A DNA stretch of 64,000 nt, taken from NCBI RefSeq assembly GCF_026341815.1, contig NZ_JAPENX010000001.1, positions 2,914,001 through 2,978,000 on the forward strand, written 5' to 3'. Position numbers and translations under genes: made by a program. How positions within the stretch are numbered: position 1 is the stretch's first letter; each line of letters starts with the position of its first letter. The DNA comes from Streptomyces sp. NBC_00572 (GTDB taxonomy: Bacteria; Actinomycetota; Actinomycetes; Streptomycetales; Streptomycetaceae). The notes below the pieces were generated by a model. It saw nothing but the letters and a program-made list of their open reading frames with translations, ran no database searches and had not been told where the DNA came from. Shown here piece by piece: positions 53,875-61,314 of this stretch.

Positions 53875-54339
53875 TCAGTGCTCGGCGGACGGGACGAGGC
53901 CCGGGGCGAAGCGGTAGGAGACGGCCTCCAGCAGCGGCTTGCGCTTGGTGTTCTGGAAGGCGGCGATCCGCCACTGCCCGTCGGCCTCGCGGACGAGCGT
54001 GTACGTCTGGATCTTGGCGAGCTTCTCCGGGCGCTTGCCCTTGTAGGTGTCCCCGCGCCCGTTCACCACGGCCACGCCGGGCCCGTAGAAGCGGATGTCG
54101 AGAACCTCGTCCGCCAGCCGGGTGCCTTTGAGGAAGCCGGTGAAGAGGGTGCGGTGGCTCTCCACGATGTCGCGGCGCCCCCGGTAGAAGGTGCCGACGT
54201 AGGTGATGTACGTGGCGTCCTCGGTGAACAGCTCGCCGTAGGCCTCGGCGTCGTGGCGCTCCCAGGCGGCGACGAGGCGGTTCAGCATGGCCTGGACGGA
54301 GGCGACGGACTCGCTGGTGGACGTGCTGATGGGCTGCAT
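53875..54339 (-). CDS. SgcJ/EcaC-type NTF2-like protein, cytoplasmic
   Basis: 154 residues. A lone SnoaL/DUF4440-type domain: MLNRLVAAWERHDAEAYGELFTEDATYITYVGTFYRGRRDI and GQWRIAAFQNTKRKP. Members bind small hydrophobic molecules or act as cyclases or hydrolases; no activity is predicted here. Paralogue of the downstream gene. Divergent from a MarR regulator, with an operator in the shared gap. Confidence 0.87.
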   Translation of the reverse strand: MQPISTSTSESVASVQAMLNRLVAAWERHDAEAYGELFTEDATYITYVGTFYRGRRDIVESHRTLFTGFLKGTRLADEVLDIRFYGPGVAVVNGRGDTYKGKRPEKLAKIQTYTLVREADGQWRIAAFQNTKRKPLLEAVSYRFAPGLVPSAEH

Positions 54340-54368
54340 GACGGACCACTCCCCAATTGGCTAGACTC

Positions 54369-54400
54369 ATGCAGATACTGACTGAACGCAGTATCTGCAT
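54369..54400. promoter_or_regulatory. MarR operator palindrome
   Basis: ATGCAGATACTG (54369-54380) and its exact inverse CAGTATCTGCAT (54389-54400) are separated by 8 bp in the gap between the NTF2-like and marR genes. A third half-site, TGCAGAT, is at 54404-54410. The position suits control of both divergent transcripts. Confidence 0.78.
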
Positions 54401-54435
54401 GCGTGCAGATATAAAGGTAGGAGGCGATCCCGAGA

Positions 54436-54939
54436 ATGGCAACAGGTAGCGACGCGGACGCGCACACGGTCTTCCGGCAGTACCTGGACGCCGTCGGACT
54501 CCAGGGTCTGGCCAGCGCCGAGGCGGCCGGTCTGCACACGTCCGAGTGGTACGCGCTCAGCCTCATCACCCTTGAGGGGGGCCTGTCCTCCGGTGAGCTC
54601 GCCACTCGTACCGGGCTGACCACGGGCGCGACCACCCGGCTCATCGACCGACTCGAACGGGCCGGTTACGCCCGCCGGGCCGCCGATCCGAGCGACCGGC
54701 GCCGGGTCATCGTGGAGCCGGTGCCGGACGCGCTGGGTCGCATCGAGGACGTGGTCGGCCCGGCCCGCCGGCACATCGCGGCGGTGATCGGCTCCTACCC
54801 GCCGGAGCACCAGGCCGTGCTCTTCGACTACTTCGCCCGCGCCGCGCCCGCGTTCCGCGCGGCCACGGAGGAGATCCGCGGCGCCGCGGCGCCCCGGCGG
54901 AGCAAGCGCCGGCCGGAGAAGCCGGAGGAGACCGGCTAG
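54436..54939 (+). CDS. MarR-family regulator of the NTF2-like/SDR operon
   Basis: 167 residues. Winged helix: HTSEWYALSLITLEGGLSSGELATRTGLTTGATTRLIDRLERAGYARRAADPSDRRRVIVEP. Basic C-terminus (RRSKRRPEKPEETG). Divergent to the NTF2-like/SDR operon, with a perfect palindrome between, so it is very likely their repressor and its own. Its stop codon TAG is part of the target duplication of a MITE-like element. Confidence 0.92.
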   Translation: MATGSDADAHTVFRQYLDAVGLQGLASAEAAGLHTSEWYALSLITLEGGLSSGELATRTGLTTGATTRLIDRLERAGYARRAADPSDRRRVIVEPVPDALGRIEDVVGPARRHIAAVIGSYPPEHQAVLFDYFARAAPAFRAATEEIRGAAAPRRSKRRPEKPEETG

Positions 54940-55020
54940 GGGGTGTCCTGTCGATCAGGCCGGATCAGGGCGCGGCACCAGCCGCCGCGAGCCCGGACTG
55001 ATCGACAAGACACCCCCTAG
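54936..55020. mobile_element. 77-bp MITE-like element with CTAG target duplication
   Basis: Terminal inverted repeats of 24 bp (54940-54963 and 54993-55016) match at 22 positions and start GGGGTGTC. The element is flanked on both sides by CTAG (54936-54939, 55017-55020), the YTAR-type target seen with IS5-group elements. The left CTAG contains the marR stop codon. The interior of 29 bp has no coding capacity. Confidence 0.75.
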
Positions 55021-55219
55021 GTCCACCTTGGCCAACTGGTTCGAGGGACAGGGAAGAAGTCTGACGCGCAGGAGTTGCCGGCGGCTGGAGGACGGCGCCT
55101 GACATCAGCCGCTGACATCAACGTCCGCGTACACCAGCGCATGTGTGAGGACGGCAGATCGTTTTGGGCCGTGAGCCGGCCGGGGCCGCCTTCCATGGAT
55201 GTGGGTCGGCACGCGCCTG
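55021..55219. other. Non-coding island remnant
   Basis: No gene recognised. CTGACATCA occurs twice around 55097-55118. Short open frames in several phases look like decayed coding sequence but match nothing I know. Confidence 0.35.
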
Positions 55220-55333
55220 CGGATCGGAAGATCGCAGGTTCGAATCCTGCCGAGTGCCCATGGACGAGAGGCCCGGACGAGAGTCCGGGCTTCTCGCGTT
55301 GTGGGGCCGTACGGCAGCGAGGTACAGCGACGG
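55220..55333 (+). pseudogene. Right copy of tRNA-Arg 3' half with terminator (att-like)
   Basis: Colinear copy of 52127-52240. It starts in the anticodon loop, includes the T arm and acceptor 3' strand (identical over 55234-55257), then the terminator hairpin (from 55267) and about 40 more bases. The 5' half of the tRNA is missing, so it cannot give a functional tRNA. Confidence 0.78.
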
Positions 55334-55783
55334 GCTCAGGTCCGAGCGCTGACCGGGTTACTGGTTCTTCCTCGGGCGGCACGCTTACCTGGAGCCGCAC
55401 GTCTGGCCGGAGCTGTAGGGGCGTCCCGCGTCGGAGACTGCCCGGCGCGTCGCCATCGGATTACCGGGTCATTTGCCGACTGCCGTGTGATTGCGCGCCT
55501 CATGGTGACCCCGCCCAAAGCCGCTCCATGACCCCGCAGTTCAGCTGCCGCTTCCATTTGCGAGACGCGTCCGGCGAGCGCATGGTGGGAGATGGGGAGA
55601 GGGCTCTGGTATCGAAGATCAAGGCAGCTGGCCGGGCCGCATGTCATCGGCACCCTCGTCGCGCCTGGCCTACAAGCGACTTAGGCGCATTCTTCGTGGC
55701 CTCCTTCAGGTGAATCACCCGTGCGCGCTACCGACAAGCGCTTGCCCTGAGGTCTGCGGCGGTTGCTACAGAGGGGCACCGGA
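55334..55783. other. 450-bp region without recognised gene
   Basis: GC content falls toward the right. No open frame has convincing codon use. It probably belongs to the same acquired segment as the low-GC gene at 55784. Confidence 0.4.
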
Positions 55784-56368
55784 ATGGAATTCTTCCCGAT
55801 CGTCACCCTTGTCATCGCGACTTTCCTTCTCCTGATTGGGATCGTGGGGCGCGGGGCGAGCATGGGGTCGTCGCAGTTCCACATCACCCTGGAAGGGAGC
55901 ATCGGACGCCTTCCCAGGGTCGCCATCCTGGCGGTCAGTATCGTGACCTACGGCCTGGCCATTTTCGGCTTCATATACGTGGCGCAGTCCAATTCGGAAC
56001 CTAAAACGACTCCTACGACTCCTGTGACATCTGTGGCTTCGACGGAATCGCCGAGTTCCCAAATTGCGGTGAACGTCGTGAGTGAACTGTGGGAGGACGA
56101 GGGGGTTGTCGAAGAGCGGGACGAGATCAGTATTGCTGGATCCGATCCCTTGGTTCTGACTACGAACGAAAATGATTCCAGCGCAACAGACGTCTTTTAT
56201 CTGGACAAGGCCGTGGCCGACCTGGAGGTGAACTATTCCGTCAAGATTGTCGTCACATACTCGGACGGAACCGTGAATGAATATGAGGGGAGGGGGGCGC
56301 TGGTTGCACAAGATGGCCAAACGTTTAGCGTCACACTCGATAGGAACGGCGTGCCTGCGCTCGAATAG
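55784..56368 (+). CDS. Two-helix membrane protein with atypical codon use
   Basis: 194 residues from ATG 55784, after AGAGGGG. Helix 1 is IVTLVIATFLLLIGIVG (residues about 5-25); helix 2 is VAILAVSIVTYGLAIFGFIYV (about 52-73). A Thr/Ser/Pro linker leads to an extracellular or cytosolic acidic beta-rich domain of about 110 residues (SELWEDEGVVEERDEISIAG, VKIVVTYSDGTVNEYEGRG). Codons such as ATA, AAT, ATT, AAA and ACT are common, unlike all neighbours, so it is probably a recent acquisition. No family recognised. Confidence 0.72.
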   Translation: MEFFPIVTLVIATFLLLIGIVGRGASMGSSQFHITLEGSIGRLPRVAILAVSIVTYGLAIFGFIYVAQSNSEPKTTPTTPVTSVASTESPSSQIAVNVVSELWEDEGVVEERDEISIAGSDPLVLTTNENDSSATDVFYLDKAVADLEVNYSVKIVVTYSDGTVNEYEGRGALVAQDGQTFSVTLDRNGVPALE

Positions 56369-56500
56369 TGCGTGGCTCCTGGCGTGCTGCAGCCGGTGAG
56401 GTGGGGGTTCGGGGGTGGTCCGGGGGGCCTTCGGCGTCGGCCGGTCGGGGGGTTAGGGTCGGATGATCGTTCTTTTCGCTTCGAAGGTGGGGGTTGGGGC

Positions 56501-56866
56501 ATGGCGCTCTTCGGAAACGCGCACGCGATTGATCCGGCGCAGGCGCAGCAGGACTACGCGCGGCTGCTCGGGCAGGGGGAGCAGGTGCACGCCGCGTACC
56601 TGCTGATCCGCGACACGATCTTCTTCACCGACCGGCGGCTCGTGCTGGTCGACAAGCAGGGCATCACCGGCAAGAAGGTCGAGTACCACTCGATCCCGTA
56701 CAAGAGCATCACGCACTTCGCGGTCGAGACCGCCGGCACCTTCGACCTGGACGCCGAGCTGAAGATCTGGATCTCGGGCAGCCAGCTGCCGGTCCAGAAG
56801 ACCTTCACCAAGGGCGTCGACATCTACGAGGTGCAGGCGATCCTCACTCAGTTCGTCGCCCGGTAG
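56501..56866 (+). CDS. Bacterial PH-domain protein
   Basis: 121 residues from ATG 56501. The entire protein is a bacterial pleckstrin-homology domain (bPH_1 type): VHAAYLLIRDTIFFTDRRLVLVDKQGITGKKVEYHSIPYKSITHF then TFDLDAELKIWISGSQLPVQKTF and a C-terminal helix (YEVQAILTQFV). The role is unknown; such proteins are widespread and oligomeric. It is followed by a clear intrinsic terminator. Confidence 0.92.
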   Translation: MALFGNAHAIDPAQAQQDYARLLGQGEQVHAAYLLIRDTIFFTDRRLVLVDKQGITGKKVEYHSIPYKSITHFAVETAGTFDLDAELKIWISGSQLPVQKTFTKGVDIYEVQAILTQFVAR

Positions 56867-56891
56867 GCAGCGGGGCGCCGCCATAGGCGTG

Positions 56892-56935
56892 GGGGAGGGA
56901 TTTCCGGGGGCATACCCGGGAATCCCTCCCCTTTT
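56892..56935 (+). terminator. Intrinsic terminator after the PH-domain gene
   Basis: 56892-56908 pairs with 56915-56931 with one mismatch (6-nt loop), followed by TTTT at 56932-56935. Confidence 0.92.
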
Positions 56936-57008
56936 GGGTGAACCTGTCTTATTTGCATGTCAGTTGAATATGCCTTCGTCCTAGCTTGCGAGGCGGAGGT
57001 GATGATCG

Positions 57009-57833
57009 ATGGACGCGATCGACATCGATGACTTGGTGTACGCCGCCACCGGTGCGCCCTTGCGGCGCCTGACCGCGCCGGACGGGACCCACTGGTTCCC
57101 CGTCGTGGACGTGGCGAAGCGGCTGGGGTACGCGGGGACGCGGGAGGCACTGCGGACCGTGGACCTGCCCGGGACGTGCCTGGTGTCCGCGCGGGAGCTC
57201 GCCGGGGGCGAGGAGTTCCTCGGGCGGTGCGGGATCAGGGCGGCGACGCGGATGGTGAGCCTGCAGGGGCTCGTCCAGCTCGTCGGGGCCTGCCGGAGAC
57301 CGGAGGCCGGCCCGTTCCGGGCGTGGACGGCCGAGGTCATAGCGGCGATCCAGCGGTACGGGGGGTACGGGCTCGAACCCTCCCCCGTGCACACCGGGTT
57401 CGTCCTGCCGCAGCAGCTCGTCGACGTCCTCGTACGCCTCGACGGACAGTTCGACGAGCGGGCCGCCGCGTACGCCGAGCACACCGAGTACGCGGAGCTG
57501 CTCCGTGAGACCCGGCGGAGTCTCTCAAGGGTCGCCGACTCCCTTGAGCGGCTCTCCGTGCCGCGCCAACGCACCGGCGCCGCCGTCGCCCTCACCCCGC
57601 AGGAGCTCGTCGAGTCCTGGGCCATCACCGGCGATGTACGGACGGTCGCCAGCTGCCTCGCCCCCGCTCTGGTCCGGGGCGGGGTCCGCTACCGGGCGCA
57701 GGACGTCACCCGGCGCACCGGTCTCTCCCGCGAGCGCGTCCGGGACTGCGTACGCCTCCTCATCGAGCGCGGCTGCATGCGGGAGGTCGGGGGGCCCGAC
57801 GCGGACGGGGCACGGATCTACGTCCTGCCGTAG
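57009..57833 (+). CDS. BRO-N domain protein with C-terminal helix-turn-helix
   Basis: 274 residues. Residues 15-120 form a BRO-N (phage antirepressor-type) domain: RRLTAPDGTHWFPVVDVAKRLGYAGTREALRTVD and RMVSLQGLVQLVGACRRPEAGPFRAWTAEVIAAIQRYGGY. A helical middle is followed by a winged-helix-like C-terminus (VTRRTGLSRERVRDCVRLLIERGCMREV). BRO-N proteins are common in phages and integrated elements, but single chromosomal copies occur in Streptomyces. It overlaps the convergent next gene by 16 bp. Confidence 0.83.
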   Translation: MDAIDIDDLVYAATGAPLRRLTAPDGTHWFPVVDVAKRLGYAGTREALRTVDLPGTCLVSARELAGGEEFLGRCGIRAATRMVSLQGLVQLVGACRRPEAGPFRAWTAEVIAAIQRYGGYGLEPSPVHTGFVLPQQLVDVLVRLDGQFDERAAAYAEHTEYAELLRETRRSLSRVADSLERLSVPRQRTGAAVALTPQELVESWAITGDVRTVASCLAPALVRGGVRYRAQDVTRRTGLSRERVRDCVRLLIERGCMREVGGPDADGARIYVLP

Positions 57834-58219
57834 GGCGCCGCTGCCACCGCCACCACCTGGTACGCGTCCTCGTAGACGATCCTGCCCGGGTTCGCCGACT
57901 CCAGGCGTACACAGGGCACTCCGTGGTCACTGAGGATGCGGAGGTACGGGGCGACCCGGGCCAGTGCCTCGGTCGCCGTCGGGCGGAACCAGGCGGCGGC
58001 GCCCGGGTTCAGCTCCGGGTCGTAGACCGTCGGGTCGACCGTGGTCGGGTTCGGGAAGTGGGCGTCGTACCAGTCGTTCGAGGAGCGCCAGACCGCCCAC
58101 TCCTCGGGGGAGAGCCTGCCCTCCTCGGCCAGCGAATTGGCCAGTCCGAAGACGCCGGGGTGATGCCCCCGGGGGCTCCGGGTCGGGGACTGGAACCGGA
58201 TGTGTCGGAGACTGGGCAT
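57818..58219 (-). CDS. Hypothetical protein, 133 aa
   Basis: Start at ATG 58219 (MPSLRHIRFQSPTRSPRG). It is enriched in Trp, Pro and Tyr: GRLSPEEWAVWRSSNDWYDAHFPNPTTVDPTVYDPELNPGAA, then a C-terminal part ending YQVVAVAAAP. No family recognised, no signal or membrane segment. Its 3' end overlaps the end of the BRO-N gene, and it is divergent from the DUF2797 gene by 25 bp, so the two may share a very short regulatory region. Confidence 0.7.
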   Translation of the reverse strand: MPSLRHIRFQSPTRSPRGHHPGVFGLANSLAEEGRLSPEEWAVWRSSNDWYDAHFPNPTTVDPTVYDPELNPGAAAWFRPTATEALARVAPYLRILSDHGVPCVRLESANPGRIVYEDAYQVVAVAAAPYGRT

Positions 58220-58244
58220 CCACGGAGCATAGGGAGGCGCGGGC

Positions 58245-59114
58245 GTGGAGTGGCGGTGTCGGGGGATCACCTGGAGCGGGGGCGTGCCCGGGCTGCGGTG
58301 GCGGGGCGGGAAGGTCAGTGCCCTCGCGTACGGGCAGGTGCTCGCCTTCCGGGCCGTGGGGGAGCGGCGGTGTCCCGGGGCCCGGGGGAACCCCTGTCCC
58401 CTGGAGGCCGTCGTGCCGGGCCGGGCCACCGGCGGGCGGTGCGCGGAATGCGCGCGGCTCGACCGGGCGCACTCCGTGGCCGCCGACACCTTCCTGGACG
58501 ATCCGCAGCCTTACCGGGTGTACCTGGCCTGGTTCGGGCCCGGTATGACCAAGGTGGGGATCACCGCCGAGGCCCGGGGCGAGGCCCGGCTCCTCGAACA
58601 GGGCGCCGTCACGTTCAGCTGGCTCGGGCGGGGGCCGCTGATGGCCGCCCGGCGGACCGAGGAGGTGCTGCGGCAGGCTCTGGGGATCCCCGACCGCGTG
58701 GCGTACGAGCGGAAGCGGGCCGCCCGGCACGCGCTGCCGGCCGCTGCGGAACGGGCCCGCGAGGTCGGGGAGCTGCACCGGCGAGCGCGGGAGGTGGGCG
58801 GCTGGACGGAGACCCTGGAGCCGCTGGAGTTCGCCCCGCGTGACCACGTCCCGGCCTTCGGTCTCGACGGGCTGCCGCCGCTCGCCGGCACGGTCACGGA
58901 GCTGGTCGACGGGGGTGTCGTCAGCGGGCGGCTGCTCGCCGCCGCCGGGCCCGATCTGCACCTCCTCGACCCGGGCGGACGCTGTCTCGCCCTCGACACC
59001 CGGCTGATGGGCGGCTGGGCGCTCCAGGCGGCGGGGGAGGGCGAGGCCTTCTCCGTGCCGGTGTCGGAAGCGGTGTCCGCCGTCGACCCGAGCACCCAGG
59101 GGGAGCTGTTCTGA
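58245..59114 (+). CDS. DUF2797-type protein
   Basis: 289 residues from GTG 58245. A Cys/His cluster with CPGARGNPCPL and CAECARLDRAH near residues 43-75, then YRVYLAWFGPGMTKVGITAEARGEARLLEQGAVTF, which matches the GIY-YIG-like core of DUF2797, and RTEEVLRQALGIPDRV. The function of this family is unknown; the Cys cluster probably holds zinc. No partner is obvious. Confidence 0.82.
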   Translation: MEWRCRGITWSGGVPGLRWRGGKVSALAYGQVLAFRAVGERRCPGARGNPCPLEAVVPGRATGGRCAECARLDRAHSVAADTFLDDPQPYRVYLAWFGPGMTKVGITAEARGEARLLEQGAVTFSWLGRGPLMAARRTEEVLRQALGIPDRVAYERKRAARHALPAAAERAREVGELHRRAREVGGWTETLEPLEFAPRDHVPAFGLDGLPPLAGTVTELVDGGVVSGRLLAAAGPDLHLLDPGGRCLALDTRLMGGWALQAAGEGEAFSVPVSEAVSAVDPSTQGELF

Positions 59115-59211
59115 GGGGGCCGGCCGACCGCAGCGGTCCCTTCGTAAAGTCTTGGATCCCCTTGCCCGGGCGCTGTGGACATCCCCCCACCGGCCCGGCA
59201 AGGGTGATCAC

Positions 59212-59547
59212 ATGACCCCCAAGCTGGTGGCGGACCTCGAACCGCCCTACTACACGGCTGTGTTCACTTCGATCCGGCCCGACGCCCCCGAGGGCTACGC
59301 CGAGACGGCCGCACGGATGGACGAACTCGCCAGAGAGATGCCCGGCTTCCTCGGCCACGAGTCCGCCCGTAGTCCCGGCGGCATCGGCATCACCGTGGCC
59401 TACTTCCGGGACCTGGAGGCACTCGACGCCTGGCGTCTGCACGCCGAGCACCAGGCCGCCAAGGCCCACGGCCGGGAGCACTGGTACGACAGCTACAGCG
59501 TCCACATCGGCAAGGTCGAACGGAGTTACAGCTTTGAGCGCGAGTAG
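59212..59547 (+). CDS. ABM-type (antibiotic biosynthesis monooxygenase fold) protein
   Basis: 111 residues from ATG 59212, after a weak AAGG. A dimeric alpha/beta barrel of the ABM type: YYTAVFTSIRPDAPEGYAETAARMDELAREMPGFLGHESAR, VAYFRDLEALDAWRLHAEHQAAKAHG and a final YSVHIGKVERSY. The group includes heme-degrading and cofactor-free oxygenases and many uncharacterised members. The next start lies inside its 3' end, so it forms a pair with the amidohydrolase. Confidence 0.88.
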   Translation: MTPKLVADLEPPYYTAVFTSIRPDAPEGYAETAARMDELAREMPGFLGHESARSPGGIGITVAYFRDLEALDAWRLHAEHQAAKAHGREHWYDSYSVHIGKVERSYSFERE

Positions 59548-60496
59548 CGAGAGCCGAGAGAGCCACGAGAGCCGAGAGGACCGCGCCGGTAGCGAGAACC
59601 GCGAGCGCCGTGAGGCCGACGACATCCGGGCCCTCGTCGAGCGGCTCGGCATTCCCGGGCTCGTGGACGTGCACACGCACTTCATGCCGCAGAACGTCCT
59701 CGACAAGGTCTGGGCCTACTTCGACGCCGTCGGTCCGCTGACCGGCATGGAGTGGCCCATCACCTACCGCGAGGAGGAGGAGCGCCGGCTCGCTCTCCTG
59801 CGCGGCTTCGGGGCGGTCGCCTTCACCGCGATGCTCTACCCCCACAAGCCCGGGATGGGCGCCTGGCTGAACTCCTGGGCCGCCGACTTCGCCGCCCGCA
59901 CCCCCGACTGTCTGCACACCGCGACCTTCTTCCCCGAGCCGGGCGTCGACCGGTACGTCCAGGAGGCGCTCGCCGCCGGAGCCCGCGTCTTCAAGGTGCA
60001 CCTCCAGGTCGGCGGCTTCGACCCGAATGACCCCGCGCTGGACGGGGTCTGGGGAGCCCTCGCCGACAGCGGCACCCCCGTCGTGGTCCACTGCGGCTCC
60101 GGGCCCACCCCGGGCAACTTCACCGGGCCCGGGCCCATGGCGCGGCTGCTCGCCCGGCATCCCAGGCTGCGCGTGATCGTCGCCCACATGGGGATGCCCG
60201 AGTACGGCGACTTCCTCGATCTCGCCCAGCGGTACGAGGGCGTCCACCTGGACACCACCATGGCCTTCACCGACTTCAGCGAGCGACTGGCGCCGTTCCC
60301 CGAGGCGGAGCTCAAGCGGCTCGTGGACGTCGGCGACCGGATCCTCCTCGGCTCCGACTTCCCGAACATCCCGTATCCGTACGTGCACCAGCTCCAGGCC
60401 CTCGAACGTCTCGGGCTCGGGGACGACTGGCTCCGGGGCGTCCTGTACGAGAACGGCGCCGCGTTGTTTCACGTGAAACCGTCCTCGGACCGCTGA
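59534..60496 (+). CDS. Amidohydrolase (PF04909 / ACMSD-like)
   Basis: 320 residues from TTG 59534, eight bases after GGAG and overlapping the previous gene by 14 bp. A Ser/Glu/Arg-rich N-terminal repeat (ESRESHESRED) is followed by the TIM-barrel metal sites: LVDVHTHFMPQN (HxH), VFKVHLQVGG, VVVHCGSGP, VIVAHMGMPEYG and LLGSDFPNIP (Asp). Members decarboxylate or hydrolyse small aromatic acids. A perfect parS lies in its last codons. Confidence 0.9.
   Translation: MSASSESRESHESREDRAGSENRERREADDIRALVERLGIPGLVDVHTHFMPQNVLDKVWAYFDAVGPLTGMEWPITYREEEERRLALLRGFGAVAFTAMLYPHKPGMGAWLNSWAADFAARTPDCLHTATFFPEPGVDRYVQEALAAGARVFKVHLQVGGFDPNDPALDGVWGALADSGTPVVVHCGSGPTPGNFTGPGPMARLLARHPRLRVIVAHMGMPEYGDFLDLAQRYEGVHLDTTMAFTDFSERLAPFPEAELKRLVDVGDRILLGSDFPNIPYPYVHQLQALERLGLGDDWLRGVLYENGAALFHVKPSSDR
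60466..60479. other. parS centromere site
   Basis: GTTTCACGTGAAAC, a perfect match to the ParB-binding palindrome. It lies within the amidohydrolase coding region (codons LFHVKP). Streptomyces chromosomes have about 20 such sites clustered around oriC. Confidence 0.92.
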
Positions 60497-60503
60497 GTCC
60501 TTT

Positions 60504-60520
60504 CTCAGGGAATTCACAGG
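60504..60520 (+). promoter_or_regulatory. Direct-repeat operator of the response regulator gene
   Basis: CTCAGG (60504-60509) and CACAGG (60515-60520) with 11-bp period, 45 bp before the response-regulator start. The same pattern precedes the glycosyltransferase gene. Confidence 0.6.
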
Positions 60521-60564
60521 AAAGGGAAAGAGGCCTCTCAGCGGCGCCCGCGAGCGTGGGTTCC

Positions 60565-61308
60565 ATGACCGTCACCACACGCCGTACCGGCACCCGCGCC
60601 GACATGCTCCGTGCCGACGGAACCGCCGTCCGCGTCCTCGTCGTCGACGACGAGGCCTCGCTCGCCGAGCTGCTCTCCATGGCCCTGCGCTACGAGGGCT
60701 GGCAGGTCAGAAGTGCCGGGGACGGGGCCGCCGCGCTGCGCTCCGCGCGTGAGTTCCGGCCCGACGCCGTCATCCTCGACATCATGCTGCCCGACGTCGA
60801 CGGGCTGAGCCTGCTCGGCCGGATCCGGCGCGAGCTGCCGGACGTACCGGTGCTCTTTCTGACGGCGAAGGACTCGGTCGAGGACCGGATCGCCGGACTC
60901 ACGGCGGGCGGCGACGATTACGTCACCAAGCCCTTCAGCCTGGAGGAGGTCGTGGCCCGGCTGCGCGGCCTCATCCGCAGGTCCGGGGCGGCCGTGGCGC
61001 GCAGCGAGTCGCTGCTCGTCGTCGGGGACCTGACCCTCGACGAGGACAGCCACGAGGTCACCCGGGGCGGGGCCTCCATCCACCTCACGGCGACCGAGTT
61101 CGAGCTGCTGCGCTATCTCATGCGCAACCCGCGGCGGGTGCTCAGCAAGGCGCAGATCCTCGACCGGGTCTGGTCGTACGACTTCGGCGGTCAGGCCAAT
61201 GTCGTCGAGCTCTACATCTCGTACCTCCGGCGGAAGATCGACGCGGGGCACGCCCCGATGATCCACACCCGGCGCGGGGCCGGCTACCTCATCAAGCCGG
61301 GGGAGTAG
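60565..61308 (+). CDS. OmpR/PhoB-family response regulator
   Basis: 247 residues from ATG 60565; GTG 60556 is an alternative. Receiver: VRVLVVDDEASLAELL with the acidic pair, phosphoryl Asp72 in ILDIMLPD, Thr in LFLTAKD, Lys122 in DDYVTKPF. C-terminal winged helix: LTATEFELLRYLMRNPRRVLSKAQILDRVW and VVELYISYLRRKID. Forms a two-component system with the histidine kinase 6 bp downstream. Confidence 0.96.
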   Translation: MTVTTRRTGTRADMLRADGTAVRVLVVDDEASLAELLSMALRYEGWQVRSAGDGAAALRSAREFRPDAVILDIMLPDVDGLSLLGRIRRELPDVPVLFLTAKDSVEDRIAGLTAGGDDYVTKPFSLEEVVARLRGLIRRSGAAVARSESLLVVGDLTLDEDSHEVTRGGASIHLTATEFELLRYLMRNPRRVLSKAQILDRVWSYDFGGQANVVELYISYLRRKIDAGHAPMIHTRRGAGYLIKPGE

Positions 61309-61314
61309 CGGCTC

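Noticed and set aside
55017..55400. A coding gene across the tRNA-Arg remnant
   Set aside because: The frame passes through the copied tRNA and terminator hairpin, which explains the sequence better, and no family features were seen.
57009..57833. Prophage
   Set aside because: A BRO-N gene alone without integrase, terminase, capsid or tail genes does not support a prophage.
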